Source of the DNA: Atopomonas sediminilitoris
Lineage (GTDB): Bacteria; Pseudomonadota; Gammaproteobacteria; Pseudomonadales; Pseudomonadaceae
Assembly: GCF_022601735.1 (NCBI RefSeq)
Contig: NZ_JAKUMM010000008.1
Span: 186,001 to 250,000, forward strand
DNA: 64,000 nt
Reading direction: 5' to 3'
Part shown: positions 8,794 to 17,613 of the stretch, piece by piece
How positions within the stretch are numbered: position 1 is the first letter of the stretch
Layout: each line of letters begins with the position of its first letter
Made by a program: the position numbers and the translations under genes
The notes under the pieces: model-generated
Database searches by the model: none
Told to the model about the DNA's origin: nothing
Seen by the model: only the letters and a program-made list of their open reading frames with translations

Positions 8794-9335
8794 AAAAGCT
8801 GACCAGCATCCTGCTGGTGCTGGTGGGCTTGTTGTATCCGTTTGCCGTGTATTTTGGCTTGGAGCACATCTCACCGCGCTGGTTTGCCTTGCTGCTGGCA
8901 TGCCTGTGGCTGTGGCGCTTATGGCTGGAACCCGCCAAGCCTGGTCGCGCGCCGCTGTTGGCGGCAACCCTGCTGTTTTGTGCGGTATTAGTGTTGAGCA
9001 ACGAGCAAAGCGTGCTGCGCTTGTACCCCGTACTGATCAATGCCGTCTTAGGACTGGTGTTCTGGGCCAGTTTGCACCACGGCATGCCGATCATTGAGCG
9101 TCTGGCACGCCTGCAAGAGCCTGATTTACCGGCGTCCGGCGTGCACTACACTCGACGCGTGACACAGGTGTGGCTGGGCTTTTTCGTCATCAATGGCAGC
9201 ACTGCATTACTGCTGAGCCTGTATGCCCCGTGGCATTGGTGGACGCTGTACAACGGCCTGATCGCCTACCTGCTGATGGGCACTTTGATGGCCGTCGAGT
9301 GGCTGATACGTCAACGTGTGCGGAGCCACGCATGA
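8790..9335 (+). CDS. Integral membrane protein of the aryl polyene cluster (COG4648-like)
   Basis: Protein of 181 residues with about five hydrophobic helices: residues 3-22, 27-43, a region near 50-65, 72-88 and two near the C-terminus (WLGFFVINGSTALLLSLY and LIAYLLMGTLMAVEWL). It corresponds by position and appearance to the ApeG-type membrane protein found next to the ACP genes in other aryl polyene clusters. No catalytic motif is visible; a scaffold or lipid-handling role would be a guess. It overlaps both neighbours by 4 bp. Confidence 0.75.
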   Translation: MKKLTSILLVLVGLLYPFAVYFGLEHISPRWFALLLACLWLWRLWLEPAKPGRAPLLAATLLFCAVLVLSNEQSVLRLYPVLINAVLGLVFWASLHHGMPIIERLARLQEPDLPASGVHYTRRVTQVWLGFFVINGSTALLLSLYAPWHWWTLYNGLIAYLLMGTLMAVEWLIRQRVRSHA

Positions 9336-11056
9336 GCTGGATTGACTTACCCGCGCTACTGCTTAGCCCCGACGCCTCCCGCCAGATCACCCTGGCACCG
9401 GCGCTGAACCATGCCTTGCTGAATCACGCCCTGCTGAATCACGCCCAGCTGTGCCATGACGCGGGGCGCTTAGCGGCGGCATTAAAAGCCCGCAACATCC
9501 AACACATCGCTGTGCATTGCCGCGACAGCGCTACGCTCGCCACCTGCCTACTCGGTGCTTGGCAAGCCGACATTGCGGTGTATTTACCGGCAGACTTGCA
9601 GCCGGCCAGCTACAGCGCATTGGCCGATCACGTTGAGCTTTGGTTGGGCGACAGTGACTTAGCGCACTTTACCGCCCCGCACACGCTGATCGCCGAACAA
9701 ACGCAGGGCCTTGCTGCTCGCCAGCTGAACGACACGGTGCCCTTGTTGTGGGTCTGCACTTCCGGCTCCACCGGAGCGGCCAAACGCATCGGCAAAACAC
9801 TCGCGCAACTGAACGCTGAGCTGTGCGCGCTGGAAAGCCTCTGGGGTGAGGCGCTACACGACGCCCACATCCTCGGCAGCGTCTCGACCCAGCACCTCTA
9901 CGGCTTATTGTTCCGCCTGCTATGGCCACTGGCGGCTGGCCGTACCTTCGGTCGCGAGCAATTGGGCTACCCCGAAGACGTACTGCACCAAGCCCAGCGC
10001 AGCACACGCTGCGCATGGGTCGCCAGCCCCGCCCTGCTCAAACGCCTGCCCGAGCATCTGGAGTGGGCAGGCCTTCGTCAGACCATGCGCGCCGTGTTTT
10101 CCTCCGGCGGCCCGCTGCCGGCAGCCGCCAGTGCGCAGATTGCCCAGTGGTTGACGCACGCGCCGATCGAAATTTATGGCAGCTCAGAAACCGGCGGCGT
10201 GGCGTGGCGACAAGCCAGTGACCACTGGCAGCCCTTGCCCAGCGTCGAGCTAAGCCAAGATGCCAGCGGCGCCCTGCAAGTACGCTCCGCCTTTTTACCG
10301 GCGGGACACTGCGAGCATACCGCCGACGCCGTCGAGCTGACCGCGCAGGGCATGCGCTTGTTAGGCCGCCTGGATCGCATCGTCAAACTGGAAGAAAAAC
10401 GCATCGCCCTACCGGCGCTCGAACAGCGACTGGAAAGCCACCCGTGGGTCAGCGATGCCCGCTTAGGCTTACTGCAGCAAGGCCGAGCCCACTTAGGCGC
10501 GGTGATTGCGCTCAACGCGGCCGGGGTCTTTGCCTTGCGCAATCAGGGTCGTCAGCACGTCACGCAAACCCTGCGCACGCATTTACGCGGCTATTGCGAA
10601 AATCTGGCACTGCCCAGACGCTGGCGATTGCTGCAACAGCTGCCGTTCAACAGCCAAGGCAAGCTGAGCCAACAGCACATCGAACAACTGCTCAACGCCG
10701 AACGTGCGCGCCAACCCGAGCTGATCAGCCAGCGCGTCGAGGGTGACAACCTGCTCTGCGAGCTGTTGATCCCGCTGGATTTGGCGCACTTTTCAGGGCA
10801 CTTCCCGGGCACGCCCATTGTGCCGGGCGTGCTGCAAATCGACTGGGCCATTGCTTTGGCACGGCAACTGCTCGACCTTAAGGGTGAGTATGCCGGCATG
10901 GAAGTGATCAAGTTCCAACGCCTATTACGCCCCGGCGATCGCCCGCAGCTATCCCTGCGCTTTGATCAAGCCAAGCAAAAGCTGCACTTTAGCCTGCGAC
11001 ACAACGATGAAGCCTGCTCGAGCGGACGCATTCGCATCGAGGTCGCGCATGTTTAA
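9332..11056 (+). CDS. Fused acyl-AMP ligase and 3-hydroxyacyl-ACP dehydratase (ApeH-ApeI-like)
   Basis: Protein of 574 residues with two domains. Residues ~1-450 form an adenylating enzyme of the acyl-CoA/ACP synthetase type: P-loop VCTSGSTGAAKRIGK, EIYGSSETGGVAWR, and the hinge GRLDRIVKLEEKRI. Residues ~465-574 are a hotdog dehydratase with HFSGHFPGTPIVPGVLQIDWA, where His and the downstream Asp sit at FabZ-like catalytic positions. The ligase would load the aryl acid onto an ACP; the dehydratase would form double bonds. Start at 9332 overlaps the previous stop (ATGA); the earlier start at 9170 reads through the neighbour in another frame. An internal 15-bp tandem repeat is listed separately. 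It overlaps the next gene by 8 bp. Confidence 0.85.
   Translation: MSWIDLPALLLSPDASRQITLAPALNHALLNHALLNHAQLCHDAGRLAAALKARNIQHIAVHCRDSATLATCLLGAWQADIAVYLPADLQPASYSALADHVELWLGDSDLAHFTAPHTLIAEQTQGLAARQLNDTVPLLWVCTSGSTGAAKRIGKTLAQLNAELCALESLWGEALHDAHILGSVSTQHLYGLLFRLLWPLAAGRTFGREQLGYPEDVLHQAQRSTRCAWVASPALLKRLPEHLEWAGLRQTMRAVFSSGGPLPAAASAQIAQWLTHAPIEIYGSSETGGVAWRQASDHWQPLPSVELSQDASGALQVRSAFLPAGHCEHTADAVELTAQGMRLLGRLDRIVKLEEKRIALPALEQRLESHPWVSDARLGLLQQGRAHLGAVIALNAAGVFALRNQGRQHVTQTLRTHLRGYCENLALPRRWRLLQQLPFNSQGKLSQQHIEQLLNAERARQPELISQRVEGDNLLCELLIPLDLAHFSGHFPGTPIVPGVLQIDWAIALARQLLDLKGEYAGMEVIKFQRLLRPGDRPQLSLRFDQAKQKLHFSLRHNDEACSSGRIRIEVAHV
9404..9448 (+). repeat. Three tandem 15-bp repeats inside the ligase gene
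   Basis: Units of the form CTGAACCATGCCTTG, CTGAATCACGCCCTG, CTGAATCACGCCCAG in frame, encoding a repeated L-N-H-A-L/Q pentapeptide near residues 25-39 of the ligase. Two units differ at a single base, suggesting recent slippage. Confidence 0.85.
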
Positions 11057-11792
11057 GCCTTGTGCGGTTATTCCCGTGTTTAACCACGAAGAGCCCCTAC
11101 CGGCGGTGGTGGCGCAGCTGCGCGCCCAAGGCTTGCCCTGCGTGCTGGTGGATGACGCCTCCAGCGCGAGCTGCCACGCAGTTATGCAGCGTCTCGCCGA
11201 GGCAAGCGACGTGCATCTGGTCTGCCTTGCGCACAACCTGGGCAAAGGCGGCGCCGTCACGGCGGGACTGTGGCACGCGCACCAACTGGGCTTTAGCCAC
11301 GCGCTGCAGGTCGATGCCGATGGCCAGCATTGTCTGGATGACGTCGCGCGCTTTCTCGCCGCCGGCCAACACAACCCGCACGCCCTAATTTGCGGCTATC
11401 CCGCTTACGACGCCAGCATCCCCAAAGGACGCTTGTACGGGCGCTATCTGACCCATGTCTGGGTGTGGATCAACACCCTGTCGCTGAGCATTCGCGACTC
11501 CATGTGCGGCTTCCGCCTCTATCCGCTGCAACCGGTGGTCGCCCTGCTCAACCAAGCCAAGCTCGGTCAACGGATGGACTTCGACCCGGAAATATTGGTG
11601 CGCTTGCATTGGCGCGGCCAAGCCATGCAGTGGCTGGAAACCCGCGTCACCTACCCCGCCGACGGCCTGTCGCACTTCCGCCTTTGGCAAGACAACTGGC
11701 TGATCTCGCGCATGCACGCCCGGCTATTTTTCGGCATGTTGTTACGCCTGCCGCGCCTGTTACAACAGCGCCGCCAACGAGGCCGCACATGA
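11049..11792 (+). CDS. Family 2 glycosyltransferase of the aryl polyene cluster
   Basis: GT-A fold glycosyltransferase of 247 residues. Visible motifs are AVIPVFNHEEPL (nucleotide-sugar binding strand), VLVDDASS (first Asp pair), NLGKGGAVTAG, and the metal-binding QVDADGQHCLDD (DxD). It is related to dolichyl-phosphate/undecaprenyl sugar transferases and probably glycosylates the polyene head group or its lipid anchor; acceptor and sugar are unknown. Start MFKPCAVIPVF at 11049 overlaps the upstream stop by 8 bp; the longer frame from 10962 runs inside the previous gene. Ends in an ATGA-type overlap with the next gene. Confidence 0.83.
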   Translation: MFKPCAVIPVFNHEEPLPAVVAQLRAQGLPCVLVDDASSASCHAVMQRLAEASDVHLVCLAHNLGKGGAVTAGLWHAHQLGFSHALQVDADGQHCLDDVARFLAAGQHNPHALICGYPAYDASIPKGRLYGRYLTHVWVWINTLSLSIRDSMCGFRLYPLQPVVALLNQAKLGQRMDFDPEILVRLHWRGQAMQWLETRVTYPADGLSHFRLWQDNWLISRMHARLFFGMLLRLPRLLQQRRQRGRT

Positions 11793-12712
11793 GCCAAACG
11801 CAAACCTGGGCGCAGGAAAAAGAACGCGGCGCGCTGATCCTTATGCGCTTGCTCGCGTGGTGTGCCAAACATCTGGGCCGCGCGGTCATTAGCCCCGTGC
11901 TGCACCTGATCGTGTTGTATTTCTTTATCTTTGGCCGCCAAGCGCGACAAAGCAGCCGCCAGTATCAAGCGCGGCTGGCGACCTTTGCCCAACGGCCCGA
12001 TTGGGCGCCCACGCTGCGCACCCAGTTTCGCCACTTTATGCAGTTTGCCGACGCGCTGCTGGACAAGCTCGATGCCTGGCAAGGCAAGCTAACGCGCGCG
12101 CAACTGAGTTTTAACGACCCTGAGCTCATCCCGCGTTTACACGCCAGCGGCCAAGGCGTGCTGCTGATTGGCTCGCATCTGGGCAACTTAGAAGTCTGTC
12201 GCGCCATGGCCGAACTGACCGACCGTGTGCCGCTCAATGTGCTCGTGCACACCAAGCATGCCGCGCAATTTAATCAGCTGTTAAGCGACAGCGGCGCGCG
12301 CCATTTGAACCTGATCCAAGTCACCGAAGTCGGCCCCGACACCATGATGATGCTGAGCGAGCGCTTGGCCCGTGGCGAGTGGGTGGTGATTGTCGGCGAC
12401 CGCATCCCCGTGCACGGCGGCCGTACCGTGAACGTCGACTTTCTCAAGCACCCAGCGCCTTTCCCGCAAGGCCCCTACTTGCTGGCCGGCTTGCTGCAAT
12501 GTCCGGTGTATCTGTTGTTTTGCCTCAAACAGCCACGCGGTTTTGCCGTGCATCTTGAGGCGTTTAGCGAGCGCATTCAGTGGAAGCGCAGCACCCGCGA
12601 AGCGGTGATTGCCGAACACGCGCAACGCTATGCCCAGCGCCTTGAGCACTATTGCTTACAAGCGCCGCTGCAGTGGTTTAATTTTTACCCGTTCTGGAGC
12701 TCTCATGACTGA
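11789..12712 (+). CDS. LpxL/HtrB-family lipid acyltransferase of the aryl polyene cluster
   Basis: Protein of 307 residues in the lipid A lauroyl/myristoyl acyltransferase family, inner-membrane, with a hydrophobic N-terminal segment (LIVLYFFIFGRQAR). The conserved block LLIGSHLGNLEVCRA holds the H(x4)D/E catalytic pair as His-x4-Glu, and VVIVGDRIPVHGGR is the second motif. It likely transfers the finished aryl polyene acyl chain from ACP to a lipid or sugar acceptor. Start at 11789 by ATGA overlap; the frame upstream to 11390 is a shadow of the glycosyltransferase. It overlaps the ammonia-lyase gene by 8 bp. Confidence 0.85.
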   Translation: MSQTQTWAQEKERGALILMRLLAWCAKHLGRAVISPVLHLIVLYFFIFGRQARQSSRQYQARLATFAQRPDWAPTLRTQFRHFMQFADALLDKLDAWQGKLTRAQLSFNDPELIPRLHASGQGVLLIGSHLGNLEVCRAMAELTDRVPLNVLVHTKHAAQFNQLLSDSGARHLNLIQVTEVGPDTMMMLSERLARGEWVVIVGDRIPVHGGRTVNVDFLKHPAPFPQGPYLLAGLLQCPVYLLFCLKQPRGFAVHLEAFSERIQWKRSTREAVIAEHAQRYAQRLEHYCLQAPLQWFNFYPFWSSHD

Positions 12713-14240
12713 CGCCAGCCTAGTCTTCGGCGATCGCGCACTGTGCATTGAAGACATCGTCGCCCTCGCTCGGCAAACCCGTAGCAGCCAGCTGGAGCAA
12801 GACCCCGCGTACGTCGAGCGCATTCGCTCCGGCGCGCGTTTTCTTGAGCAACTGCTGGCGCGCGAAGGGGTGATTTATGGGGTCACCACAGGCTACGGTG
12901 ACTCCTGCGTGGTGGCCATTCCGCCCGAGCACGTGGATGAGTTGCCGCGTCATCTGTACACCTTTCACGGCTGCGGTTTAGGCCAGCTGCTAAGCCCCGA
13001 AGCCACCCGCGCGGTGCTGGCGGTGCGCTTACAGTCGCTGTGTCGCGGCGTATCTGGCGTGCGTTATGAGCTGCTCGAGCAACTGCACGGCCTGCTGCAA
13101 CACAACATTCTGCCGTTGATCCCTGAAGAAGGCTCCGTCGGCGCCAGCGGTGATCTGACGCCACTCAGTTATGTTGCCGCCGCCTTGGCCGGTGAACGTG
13201 AGGTGCTGTTCGGCGAGCAGCGCATGAGCGCGACCCAAGCGTTAGCCAGCATCCAACGTCAGCCTTTGCCGCTCAAGCCCAAAGAAGGCTTGGCCCTGAT
13301 GAACGGCACCGCGGTGATGACCGCCCTCGCCTGCCTCGCCTTCGACCGCGCGCAGTACTTGTTGCAACTGGCTACCCGCATTACCGCGATGAATGTGCTG
13401 GCGCTGCAGGGCAACCCGCAGCACTTTGATGAGCGCCTGTTCGCGGTCAAGCCTCACCCGGGGCAAAACCAAGTCGCCGCTTGGCTGCGGGCTGATCTAG
13501 CCATCGAAGGCCCACAAGCGCCGCTGCACCGTCTACAAGACCGCTACTCGCTACGCTGTGCGCCGCATGTGCTGGGCGTGCTGGCCGACAGCTTGCCGTT
13601 TTTGCGGCAGCTGATTGAAACCGAGCTCAACAGCGCCAACGACAACCCCATCATCGACCCCGAGCAAGAGCGCGTGCTGCACGGCGGCCACTTCTACGGC
13701 GGGCATATCGCCTTTGCCATGGACAGCTTAAAAACCTTGGTCGCCAACGTTGCCGACCTGCTCGACCGCCAACTGGCGTTGATGGTAGACACCCGCTACA
13801 ACCATGGCCTACCGAGCAACCTCTCGGGGGCTCCTGGCGAGCGCGCGATGCTCAACCACGGTTTTAAAGCGGTGCAAATCGGTGCCAGCGCTTGGACTGC
13901 CGAAGCCCTCAAGCACACCATGCCCGCCAGCGTGTTCTCGCGCTCGACCGAGTGCCACAACCAAGACAAAGTCAGCATGGGCACGATTGCCGCGCGTGAT
14001 GCGCTGCGCGTGCTTAGCCTCAGCGAGCAAGTTGCCGCCGCCACCTTACTGGCCGCGCGCCAAGGGTTATGGCTGCGCGAGCAAGCCGGCGAGCTGGAGC
14101 AACTCACGCCGGCACTGGCGAGCACCTACCAACAACTGTGCGCCGATTATCCGCCACTGATCGAAGACCGCGCGCTGGAAGCCGAACTGCGCCAACTGCT
14201 CCTGCAGATCAGCCAGCAATACTGGAGCTTGTATGCGTAG
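12705..14240 (+). CDS. Aromatic amino acid ammonia-lyase (HAL/PAL/TAL family) of the aryl polyene cluster
   Basis: MIO-dependent lyase of 511 residues that removes ammonia from His, Phe or Tyr. The self-cyclising Ala147-Ser148-Gly149 lies in GSVGASGDLTPLSYVA, with catalytic Tyr58 in IYGVTTGYG and the conserved LNSANDNPI, GNFHG-like HGGHFYGGHIAF and QDKVSMG blocks. In aryl polyene and flexirubin clusters such a lyase makes cinnamate or 4-coumarate as starter, which fits the next-door acyl ligase. The substrate-selectivity pair aligns as Phe87-His88, not the textbook Ser-His (HAL), His-Leu (TAL) or Phe-Leu (PAL), so the substrate is open. It is not in a hut operon. Start overlaps the previous stop by 8 bp. 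Confidence 0.88.
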   Translation: MTDASLVFGDRALCIEDIVALARQTRSSQLEQDPAYVERIRSGARFLEQLLAREGVIYGVTTGYGDSCVVAIPPEHVDELPRHLYTFHGCGLGQLLSPEATRAVLAVRLQSLCRGVSGVRYELLEQLHGLLQHNILPLIPEEGSVGASGDLTPLSYVAAALAGEREVLFGEQRMSATQALASIQRQPLPLKPKEGLALMNGTAVMTALACLAFDRAQYLLQLATRITAMNVLALQGNPQHFDERLFAVKPHPGQNQVAAWLRADLAIEGPQAPLHRLQDRYSLRCAPHVLGVLADSLPFLRQLIETELNSANDNPIIDPEQERVLHGGHFYGGHIAFAMDSLKTLVANVADLLDRQLALMVDTRYNHGLPSNLSGAPGERAMLNHGFKAVQIGASAWTAEALKHTMPASVFSRSTECHNQDKVSMGTIAARDALRVLSLSEQVAAATLLAARQGLWLREQAGELEQLTPALASTYQQLCADYPPLIEDRALEAELRQLLLQISQQYWSLYA

Positions 14241-14670
14241 CCAAGGCCCGCTGCACGTTGAAATCGAGCTGGAAGTGCCATTTTTCGACGTCGACATGAT
14301 GACCGTGGTTTGGCACGGCCACTACGTGAAATACCTTGAGCAAGCCCGCTGCGCCCTGCTCGACAAGCTCAACTACGGCTACCTCACGATGGTCGAGGCT
14401 GGCTTCGCTTGGCCGATTGTCGACATGCAGCTGCGCTACGCCAAACCCGCACGCTTCGGGCAGAAAATTCGGGTACGCGCCGACCTCATCGAGTGGGAAA
14501 ACCGCCTCAAACTGCACTACCTGATCAGTGACGCCAACAGCGGCGAGCGCCTCACCCGCGCCAGCACCGTGCAAGTGGCGGTCGATATCAACAGCCACGA
14601 AATGCAACTGGTCTCACCGGCGGCCTTTGTCGCTGCGGTCGAGGCGGCGCTGGGACACCCCGCGCCATGA
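14233..14670 (+). CDS. 4HBT-type acyl thioesterase of the aryl polyene cluster
   Basis: Hotdog thioesterase of 145 residues. FFDVDMMTVVWHGHYVKYLEQAR is the 4-hydroxybenzoyl-CoA thioesterase/YbgC signature, whose Asp pair (Asp19/Asp21) and WHGHY segment form the active site. In aryl polyene pathways this enzyme (ApeK type) is thought to release or proof-read aryl- or polyenoyl-ACP thioesters. It overlaps the ammonia-lyase stop by 8 bp and the LolA-like gene by 4 bp. Confidence 0.84.
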   Translation: MRSQGPLHVEIELEVPFFDVDMMTVVWHGHYVKYLEQARCALLDKLNYGYLTMVEAGFAWPIVDMQLRYAKPARFGQKIRVRADLIEWENRLKLHYLISDANSGERLTRASTVQVAVDINSHEMQLVSPAAFVAAVEAALGHPAP

Positions 14671-15287
14671 AGCGCCGCGCGCTGATTGTTGCCCTGAGTC
14701 TCGCCGTGCTGGCCAGCCTTGGCGCACGCGCCAACGAGGCTAACAGCAGCTTTGATTTGCCCGCCCTAAGCCAGCAACTGCAGCAAAGCGAGCGCTTACA
14801 TGGCCAGTTTATTCAGCGCCGCTTTCTGCCGGGCTTAGCACAACCACTGCAAAGCCAAGGTCGCTTTGTGATGGACCGCGAACTCGGCTTGCTTTGGCTG
14901 ATTGAACAGCCGTGGCAACTGGATTTACGCCTCAACCAAAGCGGCTTGGCCCAGCAGCAAGACGGACAATGGCTGGCCGTGGCCGACAACGCCGCCAGCG
15001 CACAATTCACCCGCCTGTTTTTGAGCTTGTTGCAAGGCGATCACCAACAGCTCACCCCGCTGTTCGACAGCCAATTACACGGCAACCGCGAGCAATGGCA
15101 GCTGACGCTGCAGCCGCGCAGCCTGCTACTCAAGCAAGTGTTTCAACACATCGTGGTCAGCGGCGGCAACGAGATTCAACAAGTCACCCTGCTAGAAAGC
15201 CAAGGCGATCGCAGTGAGTTGTTGTTCAGCCAGCAGCAACCCAATCAGCCGCTTAGCGACAGCGAGCGTCGGGCGTTGGTGCCTTAA
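14667..15287 (+). CDS. LolA-like periplasmic lipid carrier of the aryl polyene cluster
   Basis: Protein of 206 residues with a Sec signal peptide (MKRRALIVALSLAVLASLGARA, cleavage after Ala-Arg-Ala near residue 22) and a LolA-type fold: LHGQFIQRRFLPGL, SQGRFVMDRELGLLWLIEQPW and QDGQWLAVADN are the characteristic blocks. It probably shuttles the hydrophobic polyene lipid across the periplasm from the MMPL exporter encoded next to the outer membrane. It is not the housekeeping LolA, judging by its position inside the cluster. Confidence 0.83.
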   Translation: MKRRALIVALSLAVLASLGARANEANSSFDLPALSQQLQQSERLHGQFIQRRFLPGLAQPLQSQGRFVMDRELGLLWLIEQPWQLDLRLNQSGLAQQQDGQWLAVADNAASAQFTRLFLSLLQGDHQQLTPLFDSQLHGNREQWQLTLQPRSLLLKQVFQHIVVSGGNEIQQVTLLESQGDRSELLFSQQQPNQPLSDSERRALVP

Positions 15288-15288
15288 C

Positions 15289-17613
15289 ATGCGGCTCTTG
15301 GCCTCGTTCACCATCGTGCAGCGCGCGGCGGGCTTGGGTCTTGTGCTGCTGTTGCTGCTGCCTGCACTGGCGCTGCTAAGCGGACTGCGCGAGGCCAAAT
15401 TGTCCGCCAACTTGCTTGAGCTGCTACCGCAGCAAAGCCACAGCGCCGCCGAGCAACAGGCGATCACCCAGATTCAAAGCACCTTGCACCGTGATTTGTG
15501 GCTCTTGCTTGGCCACCCCGACGCCGACCAACTGCCGCGCGCGGCGGCGCAACTGAGCCAAACATGGCAGCGCAGCGGCTTATTTGTCAGCGTCGAGTGG
15601 CAGTTCCAGCAAGACTTAGCGCAAGTCCGGCAAAGCCTAAAACAGGCGCGCATCGCCAGCCTGCCGCTGGCGGCACAAGCGCAATTAAACGACGACGCGG
15701 CGCGTTTTATTGATGGCCGCAGCGCACGCCTGCTCGACCCTTTTCGCCCAGACCTGTTGCCCCCGCAAGAGGACTGGCTTGGCTTTGCCAGCCTGATCAG
15801 CGCCAACGCGGCCAGTGCTAGCGCACTGACCTGGCAGGCCACCCGCGGCACGCTGGAGCGCCATGCCCACGGCCAGCAATGGTTACTGATTCGCGCGCAA
15901 AGCCTGAGCGACGCCTTTGCCCTCGACACCCCACAGCAGATCGCCAACCTGCTCAGCGACAGCCAACGCACGTTACAGGCCCAAGGCTTTAGCCTGCTGG
16001 CCAGTAGCGGACTGCTGCATGCGGCGGCGGCGCAAACGCAGGCTCAGCGCGAAATTAACCTCGTCGGCGGCGGCGGCCTGCTCGGTATTGTGCTGCTACT
16101 GTGCTTGAGCTTTCGCAGCGCGCGGGCGCTCAGCGCCTTGCTGCCGGTCTGCACAGGTATGCTCGCCGGTGTCTTGGTCAGCCTGTGCCTGTTCAGCAGC
16201 GTACACGTGCTCACGTTGGTACTGGGCTGCAGTCTGATTGGTGTGGCCATCGACTACCCGCTACATGTGCTGGCCAAGCGTTGGCAGCCGGGTAGCTGGC
16301 ATCCCGAACAGGCGCTGCAACAACTGCTACCCAGCCTGACCCTCGGCCTGCTGACCAGCGTGCTGGGCTATCTGGCCTTAAGCGCCGCGCCCTTTCCGGC
16401 GCTGCAGCAAGTGGCGGTGTTTTCCGCAGCCGGCTTAATGGCGGCCTTTGGTTGTGTGATCTGTGTGCTCCCCAAGCTTATTCGCGCCCTGCCTGCCCAC
16501 CCTGCGCCGGCACTTTTGCAGCACAGCGCTAGCCGCTGGCTTAACTGGCGCTGGCCGCGCAGCGCGTTACTGCTGGTGATGTTGTTGGCCGCGTTCGGGC
16601 TGCCGCAAATCACGTGGAGTGAAGGGCTTAAGCAGTGGATCAGCAGCCCTGCGGCGCTGCTTGAGCAAGAACAAGCCTTTGCCGACATCAGCGGACAACG
16701 TCCCACCAGCCAGTTCTTCCTGCTGGAAGCCGATGATCTGGAACAACTGCTGCAGCGCGAACGCGCCTTGCTCGAAGCCCTCAAGCCACTACAACAAGCC
16801 AAGCAGCTAGGCGCGGTGCTCAGCATTGCCGAGCGCTACAACAGCCCGGCACAACAAACCGCGCTGCAATTGCGCCTCCAGCAACTGGCGCAAACACCGC
16901 TGGACACCCCGCACTGGCAAGCCTTGGGCGTAAGCCCCGCGCTACTGCAAAGCACGCTGCATGAGCTTGCGGCCCTGCCCGTGTTGTCGCTGGCAGATTG
17001 GCTGCAAAGCCCGCTGGGCCAGCCTTATCAAACGCTGTGGCTGGGCGAACAAAACGGCACATGGCGCAGCATCGTCAGCCTCAATCAACTGCAAGACAGT
17101 CAGCTACTACACGCGCTGCCGTCCCTGCCGGGCGTACGCCTGATCAACCCCCTCGGCGATGTGCAAACGCAACTGCTCAGCGCGCGCCAGCAGGCCCTAT
17201 GGCTGGTCCTGCTCGCAGCAGGTTTAATGCTCGCCTTGCTGTGCCTGCGCTGCGGCTATCGCTTGGCGCTGCGTCTGGCTGTGGTGCCGGCGCTGGCCCT
17301 GCTGCTCACCGTGAGCCTACTGGGATTACTACAAGTACCGCTGACTCTGTTCAGCGTCTTTGCCTTGCTGCTGGTGCTCGCGGTAGGGGTCGATTACGCC
17401 ATCTTCTTGCAGCAGCAACATAGCCTCGCCACCGCCTGTGGCTTGTGCCTGCAAGCGCTGACCACCTTGTTATCGTTTGGTCTGTTGGCCTTGAGTAACA
17501 CGCCGGCCATTAGCAGCTTTGGCCTGTGCTTGGCCCTCGGGATTAGTTTGTCGTTATTGCTGGCCCCACTGGCTAGCCCACCCACCGCTCGGAGTCATCA
17601 TGGAAGAACGTGA
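15289..17613 (+). CDS. MMPL-family exporter of the aryl polyene cluster
   Basis: RND/MMPL inner-membrane transporter of 774 residues with two repeats. One N-terminal helix (residues ~8-28) is followed by a large periplasmic domain, a helix block with GCSLIGVAIDYPLH, a second periplasmic domain after IKQ-like WSEGLKQWI, and a second block with VLAVGVDYAIFLQQQ. The two (G)V(A/G)(I/V)DY motifs are the proton-relay segments of the family. It would export the polyene lipid. Start at 15289, one base after the LolA-like stop; the longer frame from 15214 overlaps that gene. It overlaps the following flavoprotein gene by 14 bp. Confidence 0.85.
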   Translation: MRLLASFTIVQRAAGLGLVLLLLLPALALLSGLREAKLSANLLELLPQQSHSAAEQQAITQIQSTLHRDLWLLLGHPDADQLPRAAAQLSQTWQRSGLFVSVEWQFQQDLAQVRQSLKQARIASLPLAAQAQLNDDAARFIDGRSARLLDPFRPDLLPPQEDWLGFASLISANAASASALTWQATRGTLERHAHGQQWLLIRAQSLSDAFALDTPQQIANLLSDSQRTLQAQGFSLLASSGLLHAAAAQTQAQREINLVGGGGLLGIVLLLCLSFRSARALSALLPVCTGMLAGVLVSLCLFSSVHVLTLVLGCSLIGVAIDYPLHVLAKRWQPGSWHPEQALQQLLPSLTLGLLTSVLGYLALSAAPFPALQQVAVFSAAGLMAAFGCVICVLPKLIRALPAHPAPALLQHSASRWLNWRWPRSALLLVMLLAAFGLPQITWSEGLKQWISSPAALLEQEQAFADISGQRPTSQFFLLEADDLEQLLQRERALLEALKPLQQAKQLGAVLSIAERYNSPAQQTALQLRLQQLAQTPLDTPHWQALGVSPALLQSTLHELAALPVLSLADWLQSPLGQPYQTLWLGEQNGTWRSIVSLNQLQDSQLLHALPSLPGVRLINPLGDVQTQLLSARQQALWLVLLAAGLMLALLCLRCGYRLALRLAVVPALALLLTVSLLGLLQVPLTLFSVFALLLVLAVGVDYAIFLQQQHSLATACGLCLQALTTLLSFGLLALSNTPAISSFGLCLALGISLSLLLAPLASPPTARSHHGRT

